DNA of 60,137 nucleotides, from NCBI GenBank assembly GCA_017394885.1, contig JAFPWO010000017.1, positions 1 to 60,137 of the forward strand, read 5' to 3'. This DNA is from Lachnospiraceae bacterium. GTDB taxonomy: Bacteria > Bacillota > Clostridia > Lachnospirales > Lachnospiraceae. The position numbers and the translations under genes are program-made. Under the pieces are notes generated by a model that was not told where the DNA came from, ran no database searches, and worked only from the letters and a program-made list of their open reading frames with translations. Shown here one piece after another: positions 16,225 through 24,628 of this stretch; the first letter of the stretch is position 1; the number at the start of each line of letters is the position of its first letter.

Positions 16225-16772
16225 CGGAAGAGAACGCATTAAAACTGTTTAAGTGTCTTTCGGACGCCTCCCGCCTGCGCATCGTGCAGTCCCTGATGCA
16301 GGGGGAGATGTATACGGAACTGCTTGCCGAGCGGCTGGAGCTGACGCCGTCCACGGTCTCCTTCCATATGAAAAAGCTGGAGGAAGCCGGGCTGGTCAGC
16401 TCGCGCAAGGAGCAGTATTATACGGTCTATTCCTTAAATCGCGCCATGCTGGAAAAGCCCCTCTCCGAATTCGCCGTCCCGGTGCCAAAGCAGATGGATG
16501 AGCAGGAAAAGCGCGAGGAGGAGTACCGTCAGAAGGTCATTAAAACCTTTTTTGAATACGGCCGGCTGCGCTCCCTGCCCGTGCAGCATAAAAAAAGACG
16601 GATCTGCTATGAAGAGATCGCAAAGCATTTTGAACCGGGCAGGGTGTACGATGAGAAGGAACTGAACGAGATCATTATTCCTATTCATGAGGATTACTGT
16701 ACGGTCCGCCGGGATATGATCGGGGAAGGGATCCTCCGCCGGGAAGGAAGCCAATATATACGGGTGAAGTGA
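16221..16772 (+). CDS. ArsR-family regulator with C-terminal DUF2087
   Basis: Residues 1-90 form an ArsR-type winged helix (LSDASRLRIVQSL; recognition helix around TPSTVSFHMKKLEEAGL). The C-terminal 80 residues match the DUF2087 domain (FEPGRVYDEKELNEII, then the D.C.VRRDMI.EG.L.R stretch). Such fusions are common in Firmicutes and are thought to be ligand-responsive repressors, but no ligand is known. The usual ArsR metal motif CxC is absent, so metal sensing is unlikely. It overlaps the genes before it and is followed within a few bases by an acetyltransferase. Confidence 0.88.
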   Translation: MTEENALKLFKCLSDASRLRIVQSLMQGEMYTELLAERLELTPSTVSFHMKKLEEAGLVSSRKEQYYTVYSLNRAMLEKPLSEFAVPVPKQMDEQEKREEEYRQKVIKTFFEYGRLRSLPVQHKKRRICYEEIAKHFEPGRVYDEKELNEIIIPIHEDYCTVRRDMIGEGILRREGSQYIRVK

Positions 16773-16777
16773 GAAGT

Positions 16778-17233
16778 ATGGTGAAACTGGTTGATATCAA
16801 TGAAAGCAATTTCTTTGCCTTCCGCCGCCTGCGTGTCCGGGCGGAGCAAGCGGGCTTCCTGGACTCTGCGGTCGGGATCCTCGCGCGCGGGTACGTGTAC
16901 CGCGCGGAGCGGGCCCGCGTGTTCGGGATCATGGACGGAGAGTGCGCGGTCGGCCTCGCGCTGGTGAAGGATCTGGATGAGGAGCCCGCCTGCTACGATC
17001 TGCAGCAGTTCATGATCGACGAACGCTTCCAGGGGCGGGGCTTCGGTGCCGAAACCCTGCGCCTCATTCTGGCGGAGCTGGCGCAGGAGAGAAAATATGA
17101 CTGCGTGGAGGTCTGCGCGAAAAAGGACGATGCCGCGGTGCTCCGACTCTATGAGAAGGCCGGCTTTACCGATACCGGCTACGTGGACGAGGACGTCCCG
17201 GACTGCCGGAACCTGAGGTACTCTTTTCCATAA
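16778..17233 (+). CDS. GNAT acetyltransferase, diamine acetyltransferase-like
   Basis: About 151 residues with the GNAT acetyl-CoA loop QGRGFGAETLRL near residue 90 and the closing LYEKAGF stretch. The general look is that of BltD/SpeG-like polyamine acetyltransferases, which inactivate spermidine or related amines. The start is unclear: GTG 16769 overlaps the regulator's stop, while ATG 16778 lies just after it; neither has a strong ribosome site, which suggests translational coupling. It ends the ArsR-DUF2087 operon. A hairpin terminator follows eight bases after the stop. Confidence 0.82.
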   Translation: MVKLVDINESNFFAFRRLRVRAEQAGFLDSAVGILARGYVYRAERARVFGIMDGECAVGLALVKDLDEEPACYDLQQFMIDERFQGRGFGAETLRLILAELAQERKYDCVEVCAKKDDAAVLRLYEKAGFTDTGYVDEDVPDCRNLRYSFP

Positions 17234-17240
17234 TTCCTTC

Positions 17241-17264
17241 GAAAACCTCTTGACAGAGGTTTTC
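17241..17264 (+). terminator. Terminator hairpin whose loop is the next gene's -35 box
   Basis: GAAAACCTC (17241-17249) and GAGGTTTTC (17256-17264) form a perfect 9-bp stem with loop TTGACA, followed by TTTTCTC. It ends the acetyltransferase operon. The loop is also the -35 hexamer of the SdpR-like operon promoter, so the same dyad could serve as an operator. Confidence 0.75.
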
Positions 17265-17278
17265 TTTTCTCTTACAAT
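17250..17278 (+). promoter_or_regulatory. Promoter of the SdpR/SdpI-like operon
   Basis: TTGACA (17250-17255) and TACAAT (17273-17278) are 17 bases apart. The -35 lies inside the inverted repeat at 17241-17264. Confidence 0.75.
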
Positions 17279-17311
17279 TAACTAAAAGGTTAAATGAAAG
17301 GCGGTGAGGCG

Positions 17312-17581
17312 GTGAGTATCCAGAATACGATGAAAGCGATCGCGGACCCCACGCGGCGGACCATCCTGAATCTTCTGAAGAAGGGGAGCCTGCCGGCCGG
17401 GGAGATCGCGGACCATTTTGCTATGAGCCTGCCGGCCGTCTCCAAGCATCTTGCCGTCCTCAAAGAGGCGGACCTGATCCGGGACCGGCGGGAAGGCAAA
17501 TACATTTTTTACGAACTGAACGCGTCCGTGCTGGATGAAGCGCTGCTGTGGCTGAAAGACCTGCGGGGGGAAGAAGCATGA
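17312..17581 (+). CDS. ArsR-family repressor, SdpR-like
   Basis: An 89-residue winged-helix protein very like SdpR/YvaV-type autorepressors (SIQNTMKAIADPTRRTILNLLK; recognition helix AMSLPAVSKHLAVLKEADLI). No metal-binding CxC motif is present. The GTG at 17312 follows GGCGGTGA, a near-perfect ribosome site, and family proteins start with MSIQ; the ATG at 17294 is the alternative. In Bacillus the SdpR repressor is held at the membrane by SdpI when the SdpC toxin is present. Here the next gene encodes an SdpI-like protein and overlaps the stop (ATGA), so the same wiring is likely. No toxin gene is nearby. Confidence 0.9.
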   Translation: MSIQNTMKAIADPTRRTILNLLKKGSLPAGEIADHFAMSLPAVSKHLAVLKEADLIRDRREGKYIFYELNASVLDEALLWLKDLRGEEA

Positions 17582-18252
17582 AAAAACTCTACAAAATCTT
17601 ATTTATTATCTGGCTGATCTGTGTGGCGGGGACGGTCGTTTTCCTGATCCTCTCCCCGGACCGGATCCCGGCGCACTATAACTTTTCGGGCGAAGTCGAC
17701 CGTTTCGGCAGCAAGTACGAAAACCTGATCTGGCCGCTGTTCGCCATTCTCCTCGGACTGTTTTTCGTCCTGATGGCGAGGCGCGCCCGGAGGGCGGAGG
17801 AAAGCGCGAACGAGAAGATCCTGATGATCACCGGCGTCTTCACACTGGCCTTCTTTACGCTGCTCGGCTTCTTCTTTATGATAAAAGCCCTGCGCTACGA
17901 TCCGTCGGCGGCTCCGAAAATGTCCTACGATGACGTGAACCGCTTTGTGAACATCGGACTCGGCGTGCTGCTCGTCGTGATGGGAAACTTCATGCCGAAG
18001 GCGCGGAAAAACGCCGTCTTCGGAATCCGGACCTCGTGGAGCCTCTCGAGCGATAGCGTCTGGCAGAAGAGCCAGCGCTTCGGCGGGATCGTAACGGTCA
18101 TCGGCGGGCTCGTGCTGATCATTCTGTCCCTGTTCGTCCCGGGCCTCTGGAACCTGCTTGTGCTGGCGGTGGTGCTCACTGTCATGATCATCCTCTGCAC
18201 GGCGGCCTCCCGCCGCTACTATCGGGAGGAGAAAGCGAAGGGGACTGCATGA
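17578..18252 (+). CDS. SdpI-family membrane protein
   Basis: The 224-residue protein has about six hydrophobic segments and the SdpI signatures: an N-terminal DUF1648-like part (IPAHYNFSGEVDRFGSK) and the later MGNFMPKARKN.VFGIRTSWSLSSDSVW.K..R stretch. SdpI gives immunity to the SdpC killing peptide and senses it in Bacillus subtilis; many homologues have no known toxin. It is preceded by GGGGGGAAG and overlaps both neighbours by four bases, so three genes form one tight unit. Its role as immunity factor or signal receptor is inferred from the family. Confidence 0.9.
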   Translation: MKKLYKILFIIWLICVAGTVVFLILSPDRIPAHYNFSGEVDRFGSKYENLIWPLFAILLGLFFVLMARRARRAEESANEKILMITGVFTLAFFTLLGFFFMIKALRYDPSAAPKMSYDDVNRFVNIGLGVLLVVMGNFMPKARKNAVFGIRTSWSLSSDSVWQKSQRFGGIVTVIGGLVLIILSLFVPGLWNLLVLAVVLTVMIILCTAASRRYYREEKAKGTA

Positions 18253-19010
18253 AAAAGCTCAGAAAACCCTTGATCTTTACGCTTTGCCTGCTGCCCATCG
18301 CCCTGCTGGGCGGGTATTTTACAGCGAAGATGTCGCTCGCGGGCATGGACGGCGCCATGCTGGAGGAAGCTATCCGGCAGCTGGGCAGCCGGGAGGCACT
18401 GATCGCTGTGGTCGTCGCGCAGACCATTTTATATGCTCTGGTCTGCGGCTTCTTTGGATACATTCTGGCGGAGAAGATCGGGCTCATGCGGCCTTTTCGC
18501 TTCCGGAAGGCCGAGACGCTCCGCGTGGTCCTGATCTCCCTCTTCTGCGGCGCGCTCTTCAGTCTGGACGCCTGGACCTTCGGGAAATGGATCCCGGAAG
18601 TGGGGGCTTCCTATGCCGCGGCCGGCCGCTTCGACCTTACGGTCTGGATCGCCTCCGTGCTCTACGGCGGGGTGATCGAGGAGGTCATGATGCGCCTCTT
18701 CGTCATGAGCCTGCTGGCTTTTCTCGGCTGGAAACTGTTCTGCCGTAAGGATAGCACGGTGCCGGTGAAGGTGCTGATCTGCGCGAATATCCTGGCGGCG
18801 CTGCTGTTCGCGGCCGGGCATCTGCCGGCGACGGTGCTGAGCTTCGGCAGGCTGACACCGCTCATCGTTTTCCGCTGCTTTCTGCTGAACGGCGCCTGGG
18901 GCCTGCTGTTCGGGCGCTTTTACCGCCGGTACGGGATCCAGTACGCGATGCTGGCCCATATCCTGTTCCATCTGGTCAGCCGGTCGATCTGGCTGGCGGT
19001 GCTGCCGTGA
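18249..19010 (+). CDS. CPBP-family intramembrane protease
   Basis: A 253-residue protein with about seven helices and the CPBP (Abi) motifs: EEVMMR (EExxxR) near residue 140, an AGH motif near 183 and a final HILFH near 240, which together bind the catalytic metal. The family includes prenyl-protein proteases and bacteriocin self-immunity proteins. It is the last gene of the SdpR/SdpI-like operon and overlaps the SdpI-like gene (ATGA). One reading is that it cuts a membrane peptide or degrades a toxin, as proposed for other bacteriocin-linked CPBP proteins. Confidence 0.88.
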   Translation: MKKLRKPLIFTLCLLPIALLGGYFTAKMSLAGMDGAMLEEAIRQLGSREALIAVVVAQTILYALVCGFFGYILAEKIGLMRPFRFRKAETLRVVLISLFCGALFSLDAWTFGKWIPEVGASYAAAGRFDLTVWIASVLYGGVIEEVMMRLFVMSLLAFLGWKLFCRKDSTVPVKVLICANILAALLFAAGHLPATVLSFGRLTPLIVFRCFLLNGAWGLLFGRFYRRYGIQYAMLAHILFHLVSRSIWLAVLP

Positions 19011-19079
19011 CAGCCCGGCCGAAAAATACGGAAAGATATAAAATTCAATAGAAATCAGAAAAGGAGATACGAACAGACT

Positions 19080-19295
19080 ATGGGAGACATTGTTACGATC
19101 AGAGAGACCAATCTGCAGATCCGCGGCACGATCGAAACAGATGCGGAGGGCAATCAGATTGCGCGGGATTTTTATCATCGGATCGTCGGAAAGTACAGGG
19201 CCAAACAGGATGTTACCACCGATTTCTACGGGGTGATCGTGGCGCGCGGCAACGTCGTGGCCAGCCTGATCCCGCCCTTCGATCAGCAGCACTGA
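19080..19295 (+). CDS. Unknown 71-residue protein
   Basis: A small, probably all-beta protein (MGDIVTIRE...) with repeated short segments of the kind DxxGNQIAR / DFYHRIVGKY / DFYGVIVARG. The spacing of these units recalls the '4-fold beta flower' type of small domain, but I cannot confirm this. An AAAGGAG site lies 12-13 bases before the ATG, longer than ideal. No membrane segment or signal peptide is present. It stands alone after the CPBP gene and is followed by a terminator shared with the MFS gene. Confidence 0.6.
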   Translation: MGDIVTIRETNLQIRGTIETDAEGNQIARDFYHRIVGKYRAKQDVTTDFYGVIVARGNVVASLIPPFDQQH

Positions 19296-19351
19296 TCTTA
19301 TCGGCAGGAAAAGACTGTTAAAGAAGTGGGCTGAGAACAGAATCTTCTCTG

Positions 19352-19379
19352 AAAAGACAGCTTAGGAAGGCTGTCTTTT
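19352..19379. terminator. Bidirectional terminator before the MFS gene's 3' end
   Basis: AAAAGACAGC (19352-19361) pairs with GCTGTCTTTT (19370-19379). Its right arm includes the last codons and stop of the minus-strand MFS gene. Confidence 0.75.
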
Positions 19380-20564
19380 TGTCTTGATGGTCGCTGCGTA
19401 GGCGCTGTTGCATAGTCCCATCACGGCGGAGAGGATGAAGAGCGTTTCGATCCCCAGCGTCTGCCAGATCCATCCGCCGAACAGCGCGATCAGGATCGTG
19501 ATCATATGATTGACGGAGATCCCGGTGGAAATCGTGGCCCGCACTTCCTCCTTGCTGTCGGCCAGATCCTGGACGTATACATTGGAAGCCAGGGAAGCCA
19601 GCGAGATCACCGAATCGAGGATATAGTTGACGCAGCACACGATAAAGGCAATGTTCATCGGGAAGATATGATGCGCGAAGCCGTAGAAGAAGCAGACGAT
19701 CACCAGGATCAGCGTATCCATGACCATTACGATCTTATAGCCGAAACGGTCGATGATCCGGCCGACCAGCGGCGCCGCGAAAAAGGTGCAGACGGAGGAG
19801 ACGGCAAAGAGAATGCTGATGACCATGGCGTTCGCGCCGTAGAAGAGCACCAGCACGTAAGGCCCGAAGGTAAAAAAGATCTGCTTGCGCGCTCCGTAGA
19901 ATACTTCCAGCATGTAATATTTCGTGTATTTTTTCCGGAAATAGAAGCGCCGTTTGGTGTCGTCGGTCTTGCTGCTTCCTTTCATCCTGAGCGAGGAGAG
20001 CAGGCCGAGCACGATCACCGCAGCGCTGACCGCAAAAATGCCGCGGTAGACCGCGAAAGAGGCGTCTACAAAAAAGAATAAAACGATGATGAGCAGGTAT
20101 CCGGCCAGCATGCCGAACTGGTTGACCGCGCTCTGCAGTCCCAGCGCGGCGCCGCCGTGCCCGTCTTTGGCATACTCGAGCGAGAGCGTGCTGCGCATCC
20201 CGAGCTGGATATGATCGCCCAGCGAATAGATAAACATCGCCAGGATCACCCAGATCTTCGCGGCCGGGACAAAGGTCTGCATGGACATGCCGATCAGCAT
20301 GATCACAGCCCCGATCTTATAGATCTTTTCGGCGGAGAACATGTACAGGGCCGCCAGGACAAAGATGAGCAGCAGGCCGGGCATTTCCCGGAAGAACTCG
20401 GAGACGCCCTTGTCGAAGGAGGTCATGGACACGATCTCGGCCAGATAGTTATCCAGGATCCCTTTATACAGGCCGAAAGCGAGTCCGAATGTGACCACGG
20501 ATAGGAAAAACATTTTATAGCCGGAATCCGCTTTGAAGGCATCGGTTAATTTCCGCATGGACAT
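19362..20564 (-). CDS. Major facilitator superfamily transporter
   Basis: This 400-residue membrane protein has about twelve hydrophobic segments, with the MFS loop motif LVGRIIDRFGYK at the centre (between helices 8 and 9 by position). The ATG at 20564 is near a weak AAAGGAG site. MFS proteins move small solutes by proton- or solute-coupled exchange; the sequence does not reveal whether it is an exporter or importer. It is a single-gene unit with a matching promoter. Confidence 0.88.
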   Translation of the reverse strand: MSMRKLTDAFKADSGYKMFFLSVVTFGLAFGLYKGILDNYLAEIVSMTSFDKGVSEFFREMPGLLLIFVLAALYMFSAEKIYKIGAVIMLIGMSMQTFVPAAKIWVILAMFIYSLGDHIQLGMRSTLSLEYAKDGHGGAALGLQSAVNQFGMLAGYLLIIVLFFFVDASFAVYRGIFAVSAAVIVLGLLSSLRMKGSSKTDDTKRRFYFRKKYTKYYMLEVFYGARKQIFFTFGPYVLVLFYGANAMVISILFAVSSVCTFFAAPLVGRIIDRFGYKIVMVMDTLILVIVCFFYGFAHHIFPMNIAFIVCCVNYILDSVISLASLASNVYVQDLADSKEEVRATISTGISVNHMITILIALFGGWIWQTLGIETLFILSAVMGLCNSAYAATIKTKRQPS

Positions 20565-20606
20565 ACTCCTTTACAAGCCCGGAGACAGGGGGAAACGCTG
20601 AACTTT

Positions 20607-20635
20607 ATTATAGAATCGAAGGGTATAAATGTCCA
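20607..20635 (-). promoter_or_regulatory. Promoter of the MFS transporter gene
   Basis: Minus-strand TGGACA (20630-20635) and TATAAT (20607-20612) are 17 bases apart, about 40 bases before the start codon. Confidence 0.6.
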
Positions 20636-20670
20636 GTGGAAAGGACGGAGCTGTTGTCTGAGAAAAAAGA

Positions 20671-20716
20671 AAAACTCCGGTCCGCCGCCGGGAAAGGCGG
20701 CAGCGGCCGGAGTTTT
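20671..20716 (-). terminator. Terminator of the iron-type ABC operon
   Basis: A long GC-rich stem (20671-20689 with 20696-20716, small bulge) is followed, on the minus strand, by TTTTTCTTTTTT. It ends the operon that begins at 24470. Confidence 0.85.
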
Positions 20717-20748
20717 CGCCTGTCTTAAACGGACCGGCTGAAGAACAG

Positions 20749-21336
20749 TTACAGTTTTTTCCCGACGACCTGATACATGCGCTCGTCGGAGATGAGCGCA
20801 GTGACCGTCAGAAACTGCTCAAAGATGGCTTTTAATTCTTCCGCCGGCATGAGCCCGAGGGACACATGCCGCGCGCTCCCGCTGTGGTGGGCGTCGATCG
20901 TCTCGCGGCTTGCGCCGTGGGCGACGGTCAGCGTTCCGCCCGGCGCAAGGAGGCCGGCCAGAACACCGATGAGGCGCACCGGGTCGGGGAAGTGCGGGAA
21001 GGCATTGTAGACCATAATACAGTCAAACTTCTTCCCGAAATCGGTCGCTTCCGCATCGCCGCAGAGTACCGTGACTTCCGGCTGCGGGAACTTTTCGGCT
21101 GCGATCCGGGCCATTTCCGGGGAAAGGTCGATCGCGGTCACGGACGATACGCCCCGTGCCAGATAATCCGGGATCAGCACCCCGGTCCCGGTCGCAACGT
21201 CCAGCACGGCCTTCCCGGCGGTGACGCCGGCGTTGTCCAGGATCAGCCGGATGACCTCCTCGTTCCGTACCAGCTCGCTGTCCCAGTGCGGGGCAAGCCT
21301 GTCAAAAAAGTCTCTTACGTCTTCTGTCCGGATCAT
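20749..21336 (-). CDS. Class I SAM-dependent methyltransferase
   Basis: The 195-residue protein has the methyltransferase Rossmann motif LDVATGTGVLIP near residue 45, the acidic residue binding SAM ribose (AIDLSPEM), and the motif DCIMVYNAFPHF. The SAM motifs are clear but the substrate is not. It starts four bases after the stop of the substrate-binding protein gene and lacks a strong ribosome site, so it is probably co-translated. Its place at the end of an iron-chelate-type importer suggests that it acts on the imported compound or a linked metabolite; this is inference. Confidence 0.87.
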   Translation of the reverse strand: MIRTEDVRDFFDRLAPHWDSELVRNEEVIRLILDNAGVTAGKAVLDVATGTGVLIPDYLARGVSSVTAIDLSPEMARIAAEKFPQPEVTVLCGDAEATDFGKKFDCIMVYNAFPHFPDPVRLIGVLAGLLAPGGTLTVAHGASRETIDAHHSGSARHVSLGLMPAEELKAIFEQFLTVTALISDERMYQVVGKKL

Positions 21337-21340
21337 GGCT

Positions 21341-22642
21341 TTACTTAAAGAATTCCGCGGTATCGATCTTCTGATAACCGCCGAAGCTGGACGGGGCCGC
21401 CGCGATCTTCTCAGCCAGTTCCTGCCCCAGGAACATCTTCGTGATCTCGTTCGTCTTTTCGGTCATGTCAATGTCCTCAAACAGAGACGGATACACGGTC
21501 TTGGCAATGAACCAGGTGTTGGCCAGTGCGATCTCGTAGTTGGTGTAGTAGGCGTTGTAGGCCATCTCCAGATAGACTTCGCCGTCCTGCCAGGCTTTGC
21601 AGGTATCGAACATAGCCGGATTCTCGGTATAAAGCGGCTTGATGTTTTTGACGGCTGCGGCGTCCATGATGATGATATCCATATCCTCGCCGATCGCGAC
21701 GAATTTCTCCTCTTCGATCGCCTGGATGCCGGGGGCGGCCAGATCGGTCACCGCGTTCTTTACGTGCGCCACCGTGAAGGCAATATAGTTCTGAGCCGTC
21801 ATCAGGTGGTTGGTGGTGCCCCAGTTGCCGAGCCCGCAGATGTAGACGGAGGGCTTTTCTTCCTCGGGAATATCCGCGGTGCGCTTTTCGATCTCGGCGC
21901 GTTCGGCCTGGATGTAGTTTACGAGCTCTTCGGCCTTCTCTTCGTTCCGGAAGATCTGGCCGAGCATCTTCATGGTGCCGTAGAAGTTGTCGTCAAAGAC
22001 GCCGCCGGGGCCGGCCTTTAAGGTGATCACGGGCACGCCCAGCTGCTCCTGCAGGGCGTCTTCCTTCTCCACGTCTTCATACTCGGAAATGACGATATCC
22101 GGATCGCAGGCAAGGATCTTTTCCGCCTCGGCCGTCTGGGCCTGCGGGCCGCCTACGCCGCAGGAAGGAAGCGCCGTAAAGCCTTCGCCGAAAGCCAGCA
22201 CGTAGGGACGGGCCACGGAGTCGAACATCTTCGGGCGTTCCGAAAGAGAGCTGTTGTCGATGTCCTCCACGCCGCACAGCAGGGCGGTGTCGCCGATATA
22301 GCAGTACATGCGCAGCGCGCCGGCGCCGATGCAGACCACACGCTTATAGCTCCCCGGAGTGACGGTCACTTCGCGGCCGATCATATCGGTGATCGTGATC
22401 TCCGCCGGCTCCTCGGTCGGGGCTTCGGTCGGAGCCTCCGTCGGGGCTTCGGTCGGCGCTTCGGTCGGCGCTTCAGTGGAGGCTTCGGTCGGGGCCTCCG
22501 TTTTGTCCGGTTCGCTTGCCGGCGCGGTGGTCTCGGCTGCCGGCGCGGTGGTTTCTGCCTGCGTGGACGTTCCCTCTTTCCCGCAGGCACACAGGGATGC
22601 GAGCAGGATCAGGGCAAGCAGGAGAGCAGTGATTTTTTTCAT
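21341..22642 (-). CDS. ABC importer substrate-binding lipoprotein, iron-chelate/cobalamin type
   Basis: The 433-residue protein has a lipoprotein signal peptide with lipobox LCAC (Cys20), then a linker of repeated TEAP units up to about residue 82, then a PeriBP (PF01497) domain beginning [14 protein letters not shown]. This family binds ferric siderophores, heme or cobalamin outside the membrane. It follows permease and ATPase genes and overlaps the ATPase stop by four bases. The insertion of long proline-rich linkers is common in this group. No riboswitch is visible upstream of the operon, so cobalamin is not favoured over iron. Confidence 0.92.
   Translation of the reverse strand: MKKITALLLALILLASLCACGKEGTSTQAETTAPAAETTAPASEPDKTEAPTEASTEAPTEAPTEAPTEAPTEAPTEEPAEITITDMIGREVTVTPGSYKRVVCIGAGALRMYCYIGDTALLCGVEDIDNSSLSERPKMFDSVARPYVLAFGEGFTALPSCGVGGPQAQTAEAEKILACDPDIVISEYEDVEKEDALQEQLGVPVITLKAGPGGVFDDNFYGTMKMLGQIFRNEEKAEELVNYIQAERAEIEKRTADIPEEEKPSVYICGLGNWGTTNHLMTAQNYIAFTVAHVKNAVTDLAAPGIQAIEEEKFVAIGEDMDIIIMDAAAVKNIKPLYTENPAMFDTCKAWQDGEVYLEMAYNAYYTNYEIALANTWFIAKTVYPSLFEDIDMTEKTNEITKMFLGQELAEKIAAAPSSFGGYQKIDTAEFFK
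22411..22502. repeat. 12-bp tandem repeat coding the TEAP linker
   Basis: Imperfect 12-base units of the type GGCGCTTCGGTC repeat about seven times and encode TEAP/TEAS on the minus strand. Repeat number may vary between strains by slippage without changing the frame. Confidence 0.8.
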
Positions 22643-23406
22643 AACTTGTTTCCTCCGTTAATAATTATCTTTTTGTCATGGATCGAAACGATACGGACTT
22701 CGGCGTCGAAAACCTCACGGATAACGGCTTCGGTCACGGTTTCCGGGCCGCCGGTATAGAGGATCCGTCCGTTTTTCATAAAGTAAAAGCGATCGCCCAG
22801 GTCCAGCGCCTGATTCAGATCGTGCAGCGAGGTCAGGATGGCGATGCCTTTTTCCCGGGCCACCCGCCGCGCCTCTTCGATGATCAGCTGTTCGTTGGCA
22901 ATATCCAGGTTGCCGGTGGGCTCGTCGAAAATCAGAAGCTGCGGATCCTGGGCCAGCGCACGGGCGATGGCGATCTTCTGCCGTTCGCCGCCGGAGAGCT
23001 CCTCCACGCTGCGCGCCGCGAAGTCTTCCAGCTGCATATCGCACAGGATCCGTTCCACGGCCTCCATATCTTCCTTCCCGGCCTTGTAGCCGAAATAAGA
23101 CAGCCGGCCGAGAAGCACGGTATCAAAAACAGAAAGCGCGCCGAACTGAATGGCCTGCGGAACGTAGGCGATCCGGCGGGCCCGCTCGTGGCGGCTCATC
23201 TTCATCAGATCTTCCCCGTCAAAAAGAATGCTGCCTTCCTCCGGCCGGCACACGCCTAAAATCGTCTTGAAGAGGGTCGTTTTCCCGGAACCGTTCCGGC
23301 CCAGCAGGATGCCGATCTCCCCGCGTTTGAGGGAAAGATCCACTCCGCTTAACACGAGAGGCGCCGGGCGGGAATAGCGAAAGCGCAGATCACGGATCTC
23401 CAGCAT
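22639..23406 (-). CDS. ABC importer ATPase, FecE/BtuD type
   Basis: The 255-residue ATPase has Walker [10 protein letters not shown] near residue 38, signature LSGGERQK near 138, Walker [13 protein letters not shown] and an H-loop SLHDL. It is the class that powers uptake of iron siderophores and vitamin B12. The start overlaps the last base of the permease stop (TGATG), and its end overlaps the binding-protein start, so the operon is tightly packed. Confidence 0.93.
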   Translation of the reverse strand: MLEIRDLRFRYSRPAPLVLSGVDLSLKRGEIGILLGRNGSGKTTLFKTILGVCRPEEGSILFDGEDLMKMSRHERARRIAYVPQAIQFGALSVFDTVLLGRLSYFGYKAGKEDMEAVERILCDMQLEDFAARSVEELSGGERQKIAIARALAQDPQLLIFDEPTGNLDIANEQLIIEEARRVAREKGIAILTSLHDLNQALDLGDRFYFMKNGRILYTGGPETVTEAVIREVFDAEVRIVSIHDKKIIINGGNKL

Positions 23407-24470
23407 CAGTCCTGTCCTCCCTTCTTCGAAAAGATGATCGCAAGGAAGAACGGCGCGCCGAGCAGGGACGTGATGGCGCCGACCGGCAGGGCGGATCCGT
23501 TGCCGATGCTGCGGGATAAGGTATCAGCCAGAAGCAGAAGGATGCTGCCGGAGAGGGCGGACGCCGGAATGGAGACCCGGTGATCCTGCCCCAGCAGTTT
23601 TTTCGTCACATGCGGGCAGATGATACCCACGAAGCCGATGATCCCGAGGAAGGAGACGCACACCGCCGTGATGACCGAGGCGAAAAGCATGGAGGCAAAG
23701 CGAAGCTTTTCCACGGCGACGCCCATGCTCTTGGCCGCGATATCACCGCTTAGAAGCGCATTGAAGCGCCAGCTCAGGATCAGGAAGAACAGGATCCCGG
23801 TGATCACCACGGCCGCCATGATCAGGTCCGTCCGGTAGGTGGCCCGTCCCAGGTCGCCGAAGGTCCAGATCACCGCCGCGGAAAGCCCCACGTCCGTCGC
23901 ATAGAACTGCAGGATGGTGGTCGCCGCCGTCCAGACCGAGCCGATCGCGATCCCCGAGAGGACGACGACCCCGGGCTGGAAAGCCCGGACCCGGCAGAGC
24001 CCGAGGATCATCAGGATCGACAGGGTGGAGAAAATAAAGGCCATCAGGGACGTGGCGTAGGGGTTGGCGCCGACGGTATAACTGTTCAGGTTATTGCCGG
24101 TGGAAAGAAAGCCGCCGGCAAAGGCGATGATGGACAGGTTCGCGCCGAATACCGCGGCGTTCGAGACGCCGAGTGTGGAGGGGGAGGCCATCGGATTGTT
24201 CAGATCGGTCTGCATGATCAGGCCGGATACGGAAAGCCCCGCGCCGGCCAGGATCGCGGCCAGGACCCGAGGGATCCGGATGTTCCAGATGATGCGCACC
24301 TGCGCGGCGCTCCCCTTTTTCGCCAGTGCGGCAAAGCACTCCGCGACCGACATGTGGGAAGAACCGACGAACAGGCAGACGAAAGCCAGAATCAGCACGC
24401 AAAAAAGAAGCAGGATCAGAACTGCCGAATTCCGCTTCCGTATACCTGATCTGACATTGGATATTTTCAT
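23406..24470 (-). CDS. ABC importer permease, FecCD type
   Basis: A 354-residue permease with about ten helices and FecCD-family stretches ([19 protein letters not shown], and the late [19 protein letters not shown]). Two copies of it would form the membrane channel with the ATPase dimer. The gene is first in the operon. No ribosome binding site precedes its ATG, and the predicted -10 box lies only seven bases upstream, which suggests translation of a leaderless message. Confidence 0.93.
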   Translation of the reverse strand: MKISNVRSGIRKRNSAVLILLLFCVLILAFVCLFVGSSHMSVAECFAALAKKGSAAQVRIIWNIRIPRVLAAILAGAGLSVSGLIMQTDLNNPMASPSTLGVSNAAVFGANLSIIAFAGGFLSTGNNLNSYTVGANPYATSLMAFIFSTLSILMILGLCRVRAFQPGVVVLSGIAIGSVWTAATTILQFYATDVGLSAAVIWTFGDLGRATYRTDLIMAAVVITGILFFLILSWRFNALLSGDIAAKSMGVAVEKLRFASMLFASVITAVCVSFLGIIGFVGIICPHVTKKLLGQDHRVSIPASALSGSILLLLADTLSRSIGNGSALPVGAITSLLGAPFFLAIIFSKKGGQD

Positions 24471-24476
24471 GAGGAA

Positions 24477-24505
24477 AATGTATGCGCCGGCCGGGTTTTT
24501 CGCAA
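24477..24505 (-). promoter_or_regulatory. Promoter of the iron-type ABC operon, leaderless
   Basis: Minus-strand TTGCGA (24500-24505) and TACATT (24477-24482) are 17 bases apart. Transcription would begin at about 24470, the first base of the ATG. No Fur-box-like palindrome is obvious. Confidence 0.45.
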
Positions 24506-24571
24506 GCCCCCCGGGGGGATATCCGGCGGGAAGGAGGGCTGCCGGCGGCCGGAAAAAGATGGCCCGGCGGA

Positions 24572-24599
24572 TTGCTTTTTGCGCCGTATCCTTTATAAT
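24572..24599 (+). promoter_or_regulatory. Promoter of the nitroreductase gene
   Basis: A weak TTGCTT (24572-24577) is 16 bases from a perfect TATAAT (24594-24599); the start codon at 24629 follows GGGAGG. Confidence 0.5.
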
Positions 24600-24628
24600 G
24601 GAAGCAATACGGCAGGGAGGAAAAAGCT

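Noticed and set aside
22411..22502. Short tandem repeats that might suggest a CRISPR-like array
   Set aside because: Units are 12 bases, contiguous without spacers, and in frame with a TEAP linker in a lipoprotein.
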